From: Oncomelania hupensis
Lineage: Eukaryota; Mollusca; Gastropoda; Littorinimorpha; Pomatiopsidae
Direction of reading: 5' to 3'
Assembly: GCA_036898135.1 (NCBI GenBank)
Contig: CM072514.1
Span: 4,955,029-5,019,028 of the forward strand
Length of the DNA: 64,000 bases
The stretch's first letter is position 1. Each line of letters opens with the position of its first letter. A program made the position numbers and the translations under genes. Positions 51,658 through 61,947 of the stretch are shown piece by piece. Under the pieces are notes generated by a model that saw nothing but the letters and a program-made list of their open reading frames with translations, searched no databases and had not been told where the DNA came from.

Positions 51658-51877
51658 GTGTGTGTTGTGTGTTTGTTGTGTGTGTGTGTCTTAAGGCTGC
51701 ACGGTGCATGTACCTATCCTATCCTATCCCCTAACTCGGAAGTCGTAGGGGCACCACATAGAATACATTAAACTAAAGACATTCTTATCTTTATTTTAAG
51801 ACGCTTAAAAGAGCATATATTATAATTATTCAACATCACGGAGCGTGTTGTCGGTCATCTCTCCTTTTTCCTCTCTC
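51658..51877 (-). repeat. Polinton right terminal inverted repeat
   Basis: About 220 bp, reverse complement of the left TIR with a few substitutions (e.g. AGATGACCGAC against AGTACTCCGAC near the terminus). It includes the same LINE tail, mirror-oriented (51713-51760). Followed by TGCCTA/GCCTA target duplication. Confidence 0.92.
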
Positions 51878-51883
51878 TGCCTA

Positions 51884-52013
51884 TGTAATAAGAGGCAGAA
51901 AACAGATACAGAACCGTCAGTATTGAAGTTTCAAAGCACACTTTTAATGAATTATTCAGACAGAATAACTCGAAATGGACATTGAATTGTCACGAAGTGA
52001 ATTGGTAAATATA
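51884..52013. other. Host intron between Polinton and Tc1
   Basis: Contains GAACCGTCAGTATTGAAGTTTCAAAGC, resembling CATAACCGTCAGTGCTGAAG at about 55758. A short shared repeat; no gene. Confidence 0.45.
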
Positions 52014-53623
52014 CTACTCAAAATAATACAAGGGCCACTTGGACATATGGGTCTCTCTTTAAGTCAGAAACACGAATTCAATTTATTAGTTCAGCATATT
52101 TTATTGCGATCATTTCTGCATCAATAACAACAAAGATTTGAGACATCAGTCGCTTAAAATTCGAGTAAATTCAATTTAACTGGACATACCCCTCATTTAC
52201 AAAATCAAAACTTTAGAAACCAAAAATCTATAGAGTCAGTATCGGGTGTGGCCACCGTTTGCATCAATGCAGTCTTGGCATCGTTGTCTCATGGACCGTA
52301 TCAGGTTATGGAGGATGTTTCCTGGAATGGCCAATCACTCTTGCTGGAGAACCTGGGCCAGAACTTCAAGGTTAACTCCTGGAGGGAGGTTTGCCCATGT
52401 TTGTCGACCCAAGACATCCCATAGATGTTCTATGGGGTTCAAATCGGGTGATCGAGCAGGCCAATCCATCCTTATGACGTGCTGTTGCTGCAGGAAGTCA
52501 TTGACGATATGCGCTCGGTGGGGTCTGGCATTATCGTCCTGTAGTATGGCACCTTCCCCAATGGCCCGCAGAGCTGGGAGAACCCTAGGTTGTAGGACGT
52601 CATCCCTGTAGCCAATACCGTTAAAGTTGCCATGAATTTGGAGCAGGGGTGTTCTGAAGTTTAATGCGAAGCCACCCCACATCATGACAGATCCACCACC
52701 AAAGCGGTCATGCTCGCGCACCGTCGCATCAGCAAAACGCTCCCGTGGACGCCTCCAAACATTCACTCGACGGTCGTTGAAAGACAAGGAGAACTGAGAC
52801 TCGTCTGTAAAGAGCACCCTTGACCAATGTTGCCTAGTCCACACCAAATGACGCCGAGCTCAGGCCAAACGCGCTGCACGGTGAGCTGGGGTGAGCAAAG
52901 GCCGTACTGCTGGTCGTCTTGGTCGCAGGTTTGCCTCGTGTAGACGGTTGCGAATTGTCTGGTCGCTGACGTTAACATTGCTGGCTGCGTGAAGCTGTCT
53001 TCTGATGGTGTTTGCTGTAGCGGACCTCATCCTCAGAGCTGATAGGGTGATGAAATGGTCTTGTCTTGCAGTGGTAACGCGGGGGCGTCCGGACCTTCTT
53101 GGTTCTTGGACGCTTCCAGTGTTGTTTAAGCGCTCACGCAGCTTTGGACAACGGAGTGGGACACTCCCAGCCGCCTGCCAACTTCTCTCACCCCCACCCC
53201 TTCCTGAAGCCATGCAATAGCTCTGCCTCTATCCGCATCAGTCAATCGTCACCTTGGGGGCATGGTTAGAAAAGCAGCAAAAGCGCTGCCATTTATACCC
53301 AGAAAAAAGCGCCGATTGTTGAACTGAACTCACAAAATGCAAGCCTTTCGCGTGCAAATCACTTTTTAATGTTGACAAGTTTGCTTTATTAGCAAGACAA
53401 CAGTAAATTAGGGTCATTTTTTTGTAAAAATTGGGTTTGTTTTTCAACTCAGTGCAGAAAGTTCAAAACTCACACATGTGATTACTTGTCAGAATAAGAT
53501 TGTCTTGAATGTTACTGTACAGGATAAGTTTTGAAATAAGCAATATAAGCGATATTATTGATAGCAGCAAAAATAATTAAACTAAATGAAATATGAGAGT
53601 GGCCCTTCAATTATTTTGAGTAG
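52014..53623 (-). mobile_element. Tc1-type DNA transposon, inactive
   Basis: Inverted ends CTACTCAAAATAATACAAGG and (reverse complement of the right end) CTACTCAAAATAATTGAAGG, flanked by TA at 52012-52013 and 53624-53625. 1610 bp, with a single transposase pseudogene on the minus strand. Confidence 0.93.
52236..53263 (-). pseudogene. Tc1 transposase with stops and a frameshift
   Basis: The N-terminal paired-type helix-turn-helix region reads TDADRGRAIAWLQEGVGVRE, with a GRPR motif (RSGRPRVTT) and a second HTH (VSDQTIRNRLHEANLRP). Catalytic residues: RVLFTDESQF (D), AILQDDNARPH (D) and NPIEHLWD (E) with 34 residues between, i.e. DD34E. Defects: a stop in the fifth codon, a 1-bp loss near 53148, and TGA in place of tryptophan codons near 52858 and 52348. 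It is a dead copy; the TIRs could still be mobilised in trans. Confidence 0.93.
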
Positions 53624-53625
53624 TA

Positions 53626-54190
53626 TATTTACCTTTGTGTGTACATCACGTGTTTATAGAGTTAGTAAGCAAACGACGGCTGTTGACATAGGCAAGTGGC
53701 GTATGTATTCGCTTTGCGTTGGTGCTGTATTTCCAACTCCTAGTTCATGAATATTTTGGTGATGAGACGCGGCTACATCAAGACAGTTTGGAGAACAGAA
53801 GGCTGCTATTAGTCCCCTATATGCTATGTGTCGGGGACTATAACTGTAGCCAACGCAACGCAGAAGGCTGTTCTCGTATGCATCTGAGAGTGTCTGTGAT
53901 TGGATAAAATAGGACTAGGATAGGGCGTATTAGTGGAATCAAAGGTAGACTGAAAAAAAAAGTGAATTATTATTTGGTGTGACTTGGAAATATTGTGTTA
54001 CTGTGTAGGCTACTTCTGTTTTTCACTGTGATGATTCTGGATTCTGTTCATAACAGACACCGTAATTTGAATATTTATATTTTATGATTTGCTTGTTGGA
54101 AACATAATATGGAAACTAATTTGAAAATAAATACAATATTTTCATAAATTGATAAATGTAAGTATCTGTCAGACCGGGAACGGGATTGCT
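53626..54190. other. Host intron, no feature
   Basis: No repeat tail, TIR or domain recognised. A CTAT...GTAGCCAACGCAACGCAGAAGG stretch looks palindromic with 53710-53790, suggesting a small hairpin. No ORF supported. Confidence 0.45.
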
Positions 54191-54191
54191 T

Positions 54192-54194
<3 letters not shown>

Positions 54195-54283
<89 letters not shown>
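54195..54283. repeat. (GA)n microsatellite
   Basis: About 89 bp of uninterrupted GA followed by (AACG)n. Predicted RE/SL peptides are artefacts. Confidence 0.95.
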
Positions 54284-54288
<5 letters not shown>

Positions 54289-54330
54289 CGAACGAACGAG
54301 TTTATTCCTTATAAGGCCATTGCCCCTCTT

Positions 54331-54631
54331 GGGGTGTCGGATAGTGCAGTGGTTGGAGCACTCGCTACTGTGTCGAAAGTGAAGCACCGTCCGGTGCGGT
54401 TAGCACTTGGATGGGTGACCGCTAAGGTGTGAAGCGACAAACAACAACGCCCCCAGTTGACTCAACTGTGATTGAGTACCTACTCTCTTGAGGGTGGGGA
54501 AGGTAAAGCAGCGAGGGAGAGAGTTGGGCATCACCCTCATTACGCTGGCCCAAGATAAGTGTGATCTCCAACATCACGCTCCCCTACGGCCACAAGGCTA
54601 TGGGACTACCTTTACCTTTTTACCTTTTTTT
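54331..54631 (+). mobile_element. SINE with tRNA-like and 5S rRNA-like head, copy 2
   Basis: About 95% or more identical by eye to the copy at 9915. It is framed by a perfect 19-bp duplication, TAAGGCCATTGCCCCTCTT, at 54312-54330 and 54632-54650, which fixes both ends. The tail is ACCTTTACCTTTTTACC then T-rich. Promoter-like segments as in copy 1. Confidence 0.92.
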
Positions 54632-54650
54632 TAAGGCCATTGCCCCTCTT

Positions 54651-55525
54651 GGAAGGGGTGCGTAAACAAATAAAAACAAAACGACAAATTAATGAGCGGA
54701 AAGAAGGCATCAAAACATCAAGACCTGACACTTTCACGTAATTTAAAGGTTTTGTATATAAAAAAGCATAATTTTCGAACAACAACATCATTAGTAGTAG
54801 TGAACAATAAAGACAGATGAAAAGTGCTTGGTGCTCTATAGTATTTAGCTGGAATACATTCTTTTCTCAAATCATCCAAATGTGGGCATCAAAATACAAA
54901 GTGTAATTCATTATCTTCCGCATAGAAGATTATTTGGTGCATGAGGCCTGTACCTATAAAAGTGCACAAATAAATTAGATATACCAAACCTAAATTTTGT
55001 CATAATAAATGTTAAATATTTTTCTAAACCAAGTTGCAAATACCTAGGAACACAATATGTGGAAGTAAAAAATCTAGTGTACATACTAAAGCGATCACTT
55101 TCACTTACATGTTTATTCCAATTTTGCCATCTACTGTACAATCAGTCAATCGTTTTAACGAAATGTATTCTTCGTGTAAGTCTTATTTTAATAAATTATT
55201 GGTTACACCTTACTGGGCTATTCACTCTGACTCCATTATGAGAAATATAAAGAAATAGACTATTAAAACGATTTTCTCAATATAGTATTTAAAGAAAGGA
55301 AACGTATTCACTCTTTCAACAATCTCCCACCAAACACCATCAGAAACAACTTGGTAAATAATTAACCATTTCTATCAAATTTCAAAAAAGAACGAAGACA
55401 AAAAGTAAATAAATCAATTTTAAACAGAGAAATATTACAATAAAGAAATATTAAATTTTATGAAGGTCTTTTTGAATAATAATAAGTTCGAGAGAAAACC
55501 AACACCAAATTTACTGATTTACTGC
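54651..55525. other. AT-rich intron, possible old LINE remnants
   Basis: Short frames at 54911-55141 (minus) and 55034-55258 (plus) have no recognisable motifs. A stretch from 55270 to 55470 (AACAATCTCCCACCAAACAC) could be the end of an old LINE ORF. Nothing firmer. Confidence 0.35.
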
Positions 55526-55683
55526 AGGACAACATTCGAGAATGGACTAGCTTGACATTGAGCGAAGCCATCAGGGTTGCTGAGGACAGAGAATGATGGA
55601 GTACGCTGGTTAAACGATCATATGTGGTGCCCCAACGACCTCAGAGTTACGGGATAGGATAGGATAGGATAGGATAGGAAAGG
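55526..55683 (+). mobile_element. RTE 3'-end fragment with (GGATA)n tail
   Basis: Matches 6600-6753: GACAACATTCGAGAATGGAC through GTGGTGCCCCAACGACCTCA and a (GGATA)n tail. Only ~158 bp, a strongly 5'-truncated insertion. Confidence 0.88.
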
Positions 55684-55904
55684 AAAATGCAATCCAAACT
55701 ATCCGTTATTCAATATACCTTTAGGAACTCACCTTGAATAGAGAGACATAACCGTCAGTGCTGAAGTTTAAAAGCAGACCACAGGCGGTTTAAAGTTCTT
55801 CTTCTACTTTCGCCCTAATAAACAGTAATGTCTGAACACACACACTTACATACAGATAGAGAGAAACAATGAAGAGTCCACTTCATTACACCTATAATAA
55901 CAGA

Positions 55905-55910
55905 ATGATA

Positions 55911-55982
<72 letters not shown>

Positions 55983-56180
55983 TGAATAACGATGCCTATA
56001 ATGACGATGATGATACATTTAACTAGATGACGATGATGGTGATGATGATGTGGATGATGCCTACAATGACAATGATGGTAAAAAAGATAATAATGATGCC
56101 AACAATGACGATGATGAAACATATAACGATGATGCCTACAATAACGATGATGATGCATATAAAGATAATGATGATGATGC
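55905..56180. repeat. (GAT)n microsatellite and degenerate GATGATGCC repeats
   Basis: Pure (GAT)n at about 55912-55982, then variable units such as GATGATGCCTACAATGACAA to 56180. The Polinton's left flank (28200-28236) is of the same kind. Confidence 0.9.
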
Positions 56181-56239
56181 GGATGTGAGGAAGCACCCTA
56201 TTATGTAGTTTCTTTTAAGGGCATTTATAGACAGCATAT

Positions 56240-56775
56240 TGTTACGATTGAGAGGGCACAATAGTTCCGAACGTTTTCTTTTGCAAAGCATGCAATAATA
56301 GCGTGTGTTTACCTTTGATTTGATTCTGCCATGTTGCTAGAAAAAAGCTTTGTATAATTTTGATAATTTTCCTTGATCTATATAGTTGTATTATCATTGA
56401 GAATTTTCTGGAATTACTTGTTTATTATCGATCAAAGTTTCAAGATTTATCTTGTAAACTGAGGAATGTTAAATGACGTGAGACAGTGCGTAGTTCCGGT
56501 GAATAGTTTTATTTTGATTGGGTGTTGTTGCGTCATTCTGGAATGTTCGAAGCTTTTCGAGATTGTTGAAAAACTATATAAGTAATGCACTTTATGCTTG
56601 AAAAGTGATTTTTGGAAAGCGATCTTGTGTGCAGTTGCTGATGTTTGCTTAATACAGTTGGAAAACTCCTGCCTTGTTGCCGAGTGAACTGGCTGCGTGG
56701 ATAAACGAGTTCGAGTTCCACATATCACGATTCAAGCATCGGTGCTGAATCGACTATTGATAAAAAAGTGTAACA
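56240..56775 (+). repeat. Solo LTR, TGTTAC...GTAACA
   Basis: 536 bp with inverted terminal TGTTAC/GTAACA, a TATA-like CTATATAAG at about 56573 and AT-rich U3-like sequence. No retrotransposon interior next to it. Diverged relatives at 26330-26955 (inverted) and 18640-18835. No clear target duplication (flanks CATAT and ATACT), so it may be old or rearranged. Confidence 0.7.
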
Positions 56776-57144
56776 ATACTACTACTAATAATAAAACTTT
56801 CCATGTGTACAAGTCATATATTTAGTAAAATATGTTTTAGTAAAATATCTATTACATTGAAATGCTATAAACTGTTTATTTTAAAGAAATAACTTTGTGT
56901 TGTCGTTCACGCGAAGGTACTCGTATTTGTTCTGAAGTATTTCAATGTTAAAGATAATAACTTGAAAGGTTAAGTCTTTAGTTCCCGGAGTAGGCAATAT
57001 TTTGAATCCATTATATTATTTCAATTGTTTGGTTTATAAATATTCCAAAAGTAAAAGATAATAATTAATTAATTTTGATTATTATTACTGGTGCTTTGCT
57101 GTGAGGTATGAGGAAGATATTCAGTTTTTTTTTCAGTATGTATG

Positions 57145-57275
57145 CGTACGTTTGAGAGGAGAGAAATGAATGTACAGCGTACGTTTGAGAGGAGAGAAAT
57201 GAATGTACAGCGTACGTTTGAGAGGAGAGAAATGAATGTACAGCGTACGTTTGAGAGGAGAGAAATGAATGTACA
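57145..57275. repeat. 33-bp tandem repeat, four copies
   Basis: Unit CGTACGTTTGAGAGGAGAGA then AATGAATGTACAG, four near-perfect copies. 33 bp keeps frame, so every strand shows an 11-residue periodic ORF (TFERREMNVQR on plus). I see no wider gene to support coding. Confidence 0.9.
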
Positions 57276-57619
57276 AAGACTTATTAAGGAAACGAACATT
57301 CCAGCGCTTTTTGGTTCGAGTCCCAGATGGCCGAACACAGTTTGACAGAAAAGATTCTGCCTGTCTCATCGTCGAAGAGGACCTGGTCATTTTAGTGCGA
57401 CGGTGGCATAACAAAGCTGGAATACCTGAGGGCAGGCGGTCAGCTTAGAGGAATTACGTCACTTCCCTATCTAAAGTTAGAGTTAGTGAATCAGACTGGT
57501 AGCCTGTTAATTTATATTATTTCTACAGCACAGTACCACAGATGACATCAGAGCGGAATTTTAGTTGTATATGTCCTCTCTAAATTGCTCCGGGAATTGT
57601 TTGGGAGTGGGTGTGATCA

Positions 57620-57895
57620 AATCACGAGCTTTGTGGCTGCGTGGTCTAAGGCGGGACTAACGTGCATTGTCCACAGAAACCAATGCTGCCTGACAGGTGT
57701 GTGGGGTCGATCCCGCCTTTAGGCGTTATGTTTCTCCGAATATTATTTACTTTCGACTCGAGCAATGTCTCTGGGGTTTTCACCGGGTACTCCGGTGTGC
57801 TCCAAAAATACAACTAAAATTAGGTAGGTTGAGTTTGGGCGCTCCACGGGCCCTTCCCCATGGGAGAAGGCCCTGAATTTCCCAATTAAAAAAGG
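57620..57895 (+). mobile_element. tRNA-derived SINE
   Basis: Head TGGCTGCGTGGTCTAAGGCG (A box) and GGGGTCGATCCCGCC (B box) at tRNA spacing. Then GGGTACTCCGGTGTGCTCC and a body with GGCCCTTCCCCATGGGAGAAGG (hairpin, split) to an A-rich end. The typical tRNA-SINE layout; family not assigned. Confidence 0.75.
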
Positions 57896-58804
57896 ACAAT
57901 GAAGTGTCAAAAGTGAAAAGGCAAAGCCAAAGTTAATCAGTTTGAAATTTTAAATATTAAATTGTTTATAAAATATCCTATACATAACTTGTACAAAACA
58001 TTTATGAAATAATAAATTATAACTTAAATCAATTTAATTTTCATTTCTTCTTCTTTTTTTCAATTTGTTTTTCTTTTCTAATCGCAGATACAAACGTGCA
58101 ATAACAACAACAAATACATTTTTCAGTTTTCATTAAACAGACAAACAGTCACACATACAGAGACGAGCGTACATCCAAGCAGAGAGATCTTGCTTTGAGA
58201 ATCGAACACTAGAAGCACACACAGGTCTACTTTTCACAGTTGCATGTACAGTATAACAGAACGTATCGAGTCTTAAGTATTGAAACATAATATTTAACAT
58301 TGCAGGGGTAAAAGGAAAACACCAACAAGGTTAATAAAGGCGCTTGCTCTCTCAACCTCAACATATTGTTTGAGTCTTCTTAGAAACGAGATTAGCGAGG
58401 GAGGCAGTGCCTTCTGTTTGGATCAAAATATATTGTATTAAGCTGTCAACAAAAAAAGATCAATAACTCTGTTAAAATCGATTTCATGTCAGATGTTTGT
58501 TGAAGGTATGAGAGAGTGTGTGGCCTGAGCTATACCGACACACATCAGCAAACATACAACACTAAAGTTATGTACTGGATTTAACATTGTGCAGCACCTT
58601 TACAATTAGCACGAATACCAGAACAATAATAATAAACATTTATTATAATTTCTAGAAACATCCGCATCATAACAGCGTACGATGTGTTTGTTTAGAGAAA
58701 TGTTTGTTGTGACGTCAGTTATTTCTATAACAGATAAGTAATTGTAGACCAAAGTCCTTCATAATTTGCTATTAAACGACAATGACCATGTTTTGAAGAC
58801 TCAC
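57896..58804. other. Host intron, no gene
   Basis: AT-rich and without recognisable repeat ends. It precedes the donor of the exon at 58805. Confidence 0.5.
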
Positions 58805-59011
58805 CCCGTGCGTAAATGGTTATCCATTGTACTGTGTATTCCTGATGTAGATCCACAGTCCACGACGGAGAATAGTCGTTGGTATTAGTGTGAATACAGT
58901 TCCCACTCTTGTATGTGATATCCTTGTTTCCGTTGTTGGCACATGAGCAGTTGTTGTTGAAATCACTGTAATACGAAGTCATGTTGCACTGTTCCTTGTA
59001 TGCTGCGTTTT
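58805..59011 (-). CDS. Host gene exon: first half of a fucolectin-type F5/8 (FTP) domain
   Basis: A 207-nt phase 1-1 exon on the minus strand: NAAYKEQCNMTSYYSDFNNN, ANNGNKDITYKSGNCIHTNT, then SPSWTVDLHQEYTVQWITIY and ARG. N-A-A at the start, the C-x-H-T and W-x-V-D-L...V-x-x-I-T-I-Y motifs are those of the FTP/fucolectin domain. The acceptor is CTAACAG above 59011 and the donor GTGAGT below 58805. The domain is completed by 26001-26228, in the same phase. Upstream exons, presumably including the signal peptide, lie beyond the window. Confidence 0.85.
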
Positions 59012-59248
59012 CTGTTAGGATGAGAAAATGCTGTGTAAACTATAGTATATTCTTCTCAAATTATGTATTTAAGAAAATATTGCTCACTTATCAGTAGTAG
59101 GCGAGATTATCTTTTGCAAGTCGCACAAACTATGTTGAGTGATAGCACAAACACCCAAAGTAACTTTTAAATTATCTAGTTCCACCTTTTACTGTTACAT
59201 GTTATATGAATCTGCAGTGTCTAAACTTTTGGCATACAGTTTCGTGAA

Positions 59249-59310
<62 letters not shown>

Positions 59311-59394
59311 TCTCTCTCTCTCTCTCTGTAGGCTACATACAAATATGCCTATTCTTATAGGATTCATCTACAGAAATCCTGCCAGCAATTGCGA
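59012..59394. repeat. Intron with (CT)n microsatellite
   Basis: (CT)n at about 59249-59328, otherwise featureless. It leads into the LINE at 59395. Confidence 0.8.
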
Positions 59395-61695
59395 TTGGTT
59401 CAGTAATTTCTTACAAATGATGGACACAGTCAATGTTTGCAATTTAAACTTTATTATATGAAGGGATTTTAACATAAATCTTTTACAGTCTCAGTCACAC
59501 TGGAACACAATAACAAACTTGCTTGGTTTAACTCAGTTTATTCAAGAACCGACAAGAGTAACAGAAACAAATTCAACACTTCTTGATCATATATACAGTA
59601 ACAACAATAATATAATTTCTGCTGCTTTCACGTCTGACGTGTCTGCCAGCTTCCAAAACCACAGTTTAAAGAACATACCTACATTATGTATAGAAACTTT
59701 AAGAATTGTAATAAGTCAGCATATTTACAGGACTTAAGTTTGATTGATTTCAAGAATTTAGGTGCATATAATAACACTAATTCAACAGCCGAAATATTTT
59801 TAAAACTATTGTTTCTGTCGTTGATGCACATGCTCCAATCCAGAGGAAGAGGGTAAAACATGCATCAGTTCCCACCTGGATGACAACTGAAATTAAAGCT
59901 GCCATGTCCTTGCGTGAGAGAAAAAAAGAAAGAAAAACAGTTTACTCTGTATAAAAAGCAACGTAATAAAGTCCTTAATTACCCTCGTAAGAAATGCAAA
60001 GAAAAAATATTTTCAAACTTTATTATCAACTGAAAACACTAATATCACTTGTATTTGGCAAGCAATTAACGGCTTTTGCAAAAAATCTAGAACAGGAAAA
60101 ACAAATCAATGAATTTTTTCTAATGATGAATTTAATAAATATGTTATTCCATTAACTGACTCCATTATTAAATGTAATACCGCAAACACAAACCCAGATA
60201 CAATAAATATATGATAAGGTCAACCAGTTTTGCAGAAACAAACTTCATGAATCTGCCTCATTTATTATACCTCGGTTAACAGAACATGATGTCACTTCTC
60301 TAAAATTAAAAATGAAAAATACAAAGTCTATGTACATTTATAATCTTAATGCATTCATTTTAAAATTGTCTCTTCCTTATATCATTGAACCTTTAACCTA
60401 CATCTATAATCTATGCATTGATCAAAGTCAGTTTAATTCAATATTTAAAGAAGCTAAAATGATACGTTTACCTAAAATAACTAATACTTCAGTTCTTGAC
60501 AACTTTTGACCAATTTCCATTCTGTCTGTACTATCTTAACCCCTGGAAAGACATATTCACATTAACCTTATGAAATATTTAGAAAATAACGCTCTTTTTC
60601 ATCCTTTTCAGTCTGGCTTCAGACCTAAACACTCTTGTCAAACAGCACTCGCCCATAATTGTGATGCTTGGCTTGATGCTATAAACAAGCAAGACATTGT
60701 AGAGGCAGTTTTTCTTGACTTTAAAAAGGCATTTGACCTAATTAACCACAGCATCTAAATGAATAAGTTAAAATTCTGTTTTCAAAATTCTGCATCTGTA
60801 TTATTTTTTACATCATATTTATCAAACAGGCACTATTTAGTATACCCCAATGGCTCCTTTTCCTATTCTGGTGATGTAACTTGTGGAGTACCTCAAGGAT
60901 CGATTCTTGGTCCTATTTTATTCTGTATATTTATCAATGACGTGCCCCTTTTTCTCACACAAAATGTTAACCCTGATCTATTTGCTGATGATTCATCCCT
61001 CCATACTCATAACGCAAATCTACATCAGGTGGAGCAAATTCTTCAAATAAGCAGGAATGAAATTTATACCTGGTGTTGCATCAATAGAATGAAATTATAT
61101 CCTATTAAAAGCAAAAGTATGCTTCTTCCTACACGACAAAAACGCCAAAATTGATCTATTTCCCTTATTCTAAACATAGGGTCGTACAGTTTTGAGCAAG
61201 TTCATGAACATAAGGTGCGAGACATAATCATCAATGATGATTTTTGCTGGTGGTCACACGTTAACCATATCTGCTAAAAAAAATTATAAAAACCTTTTCC
61301 TTGTAAATAAATTTAGACATTGTGTTACGGCTGAGGCATTAAAATCTTTTGTGTGTCTCAATTTAATTATGCATCGATTATTTGGTGTAATGCCAGTGAT
61401 GCTCAAATTACACATCTAAATAGTCTTCATAAAAGAGCAATCAAGATACTTTATAAATCTTAAAATATAACTACAGATGTTTCAACTAACGAAAAACATA
61501 AAAGAACTCCGAATATTACCACTTCAAAAACAATTTATATTTAATACAGCTATCCTTATGTTCAAAATCACACATGGAGAAACACCTGCATATCTGGATA
61601 CATTTTTTTTACTAAGATAATTGACGGGCATAGACTTTTTAATGATAAATTACACCTCCCTCGCATTGATTTATACAAAGATAGTCTATCATTTA
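59395..61695 (+). pseudogene. CR1-like LINE, decayed endonuclease and RT
   Basis: Endonuclease tail: LTQFIQEPTRVTETNSTLLD followed by HIYSN. RT: IRLPKITNTSVLDNF, PFQSGFRPKHSCQTALA, VFLDFKKAFDLINHSI (motif A), CGVPQGSILGPILFCIFIND (motif B) and PDLFADDSSLHTHN (FADD motif). The C-terminal region near 61500-61600 has ELRILPLQKQF and AILMFKITHGETPAY-like pieces. Numerous stops and frameshifts break it. The order and motifs fit CR1/Rex-type non-LTR elements; the 3' tail is missing. Confidence 0.85.
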
Positions 61696-61698
61696 ATG

Positions 61699-61944
61699 GA
61701 GCTGCATGCCAGACTCGGTCAACGGCCTTCTTGAAGTCTACGAACACATGATGTAGATGTTGTTGGTGCTGTAGGTATTTCTCGCAGATTATTCTGAGGT
61801 TGAAACTCTGTTCAGTGGTACTTCGCCGAGTCCTGAATCATGATTGTTCTTCAGCTATGATTTGTTCAGCTTGGGGTTTCAACTTGTTGAATATTATTTT
61901 CAGGAGGACTTTGCTGGGATGGCTGATGAGGCTGATGGTGCATC
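61699..61944 (-). pseudogene. RTE RT fragment
   Basis: Minus-strand match to the RTE motif A region (CATGCCAGACTCGGTCAACG, and so on), about 245 bp, without an ORF. Confidence 0.75.
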
Positions 61945-61947
61945 ATA

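Larger units (their letters stand above)
28237..51877 (+). mobile_element. Maverick/Polinton (virus-like DNA transposon)
   Basis: Bounded by inverted repeats of about 220 bp (28237-28455, 51658-51877) that begin AGAGAGAGGAAAAAGGAGAG. TGCCTA precedes the left end (28231-28236) and recurs at 51878-51883, giving a 6-bp TSD if the terminal T is shared, or 5 bp (GCCTA) otherwise. AG...CT ends and a 6-bp TSD are Polinton hallmarks. It encodes integrase, protein-primed PolB, major capsid protein, candidate minor capsid protein and packaging ATPase. Total 23.6 kb, of which 7.7 kb is a nested Gypsy element. It is in an intron of the FTP/EGF gene. PolB is broken, so it cannot replicate by itself. Confidence 0.95.

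Noticed and set aside
55733..55800. Possible host exon ending in a GTGAGT donor on the minus strand
   Set aside because: The frame is open for only about 20 codons, no acceptor is convincing and no domain is recognised; kept only as a short repeat finding.
57145..57275. Coding repeat protein
   Set aside because: Open frames on both strands come from the 33-bp periodicity; no start, splice or domain evidence around it.
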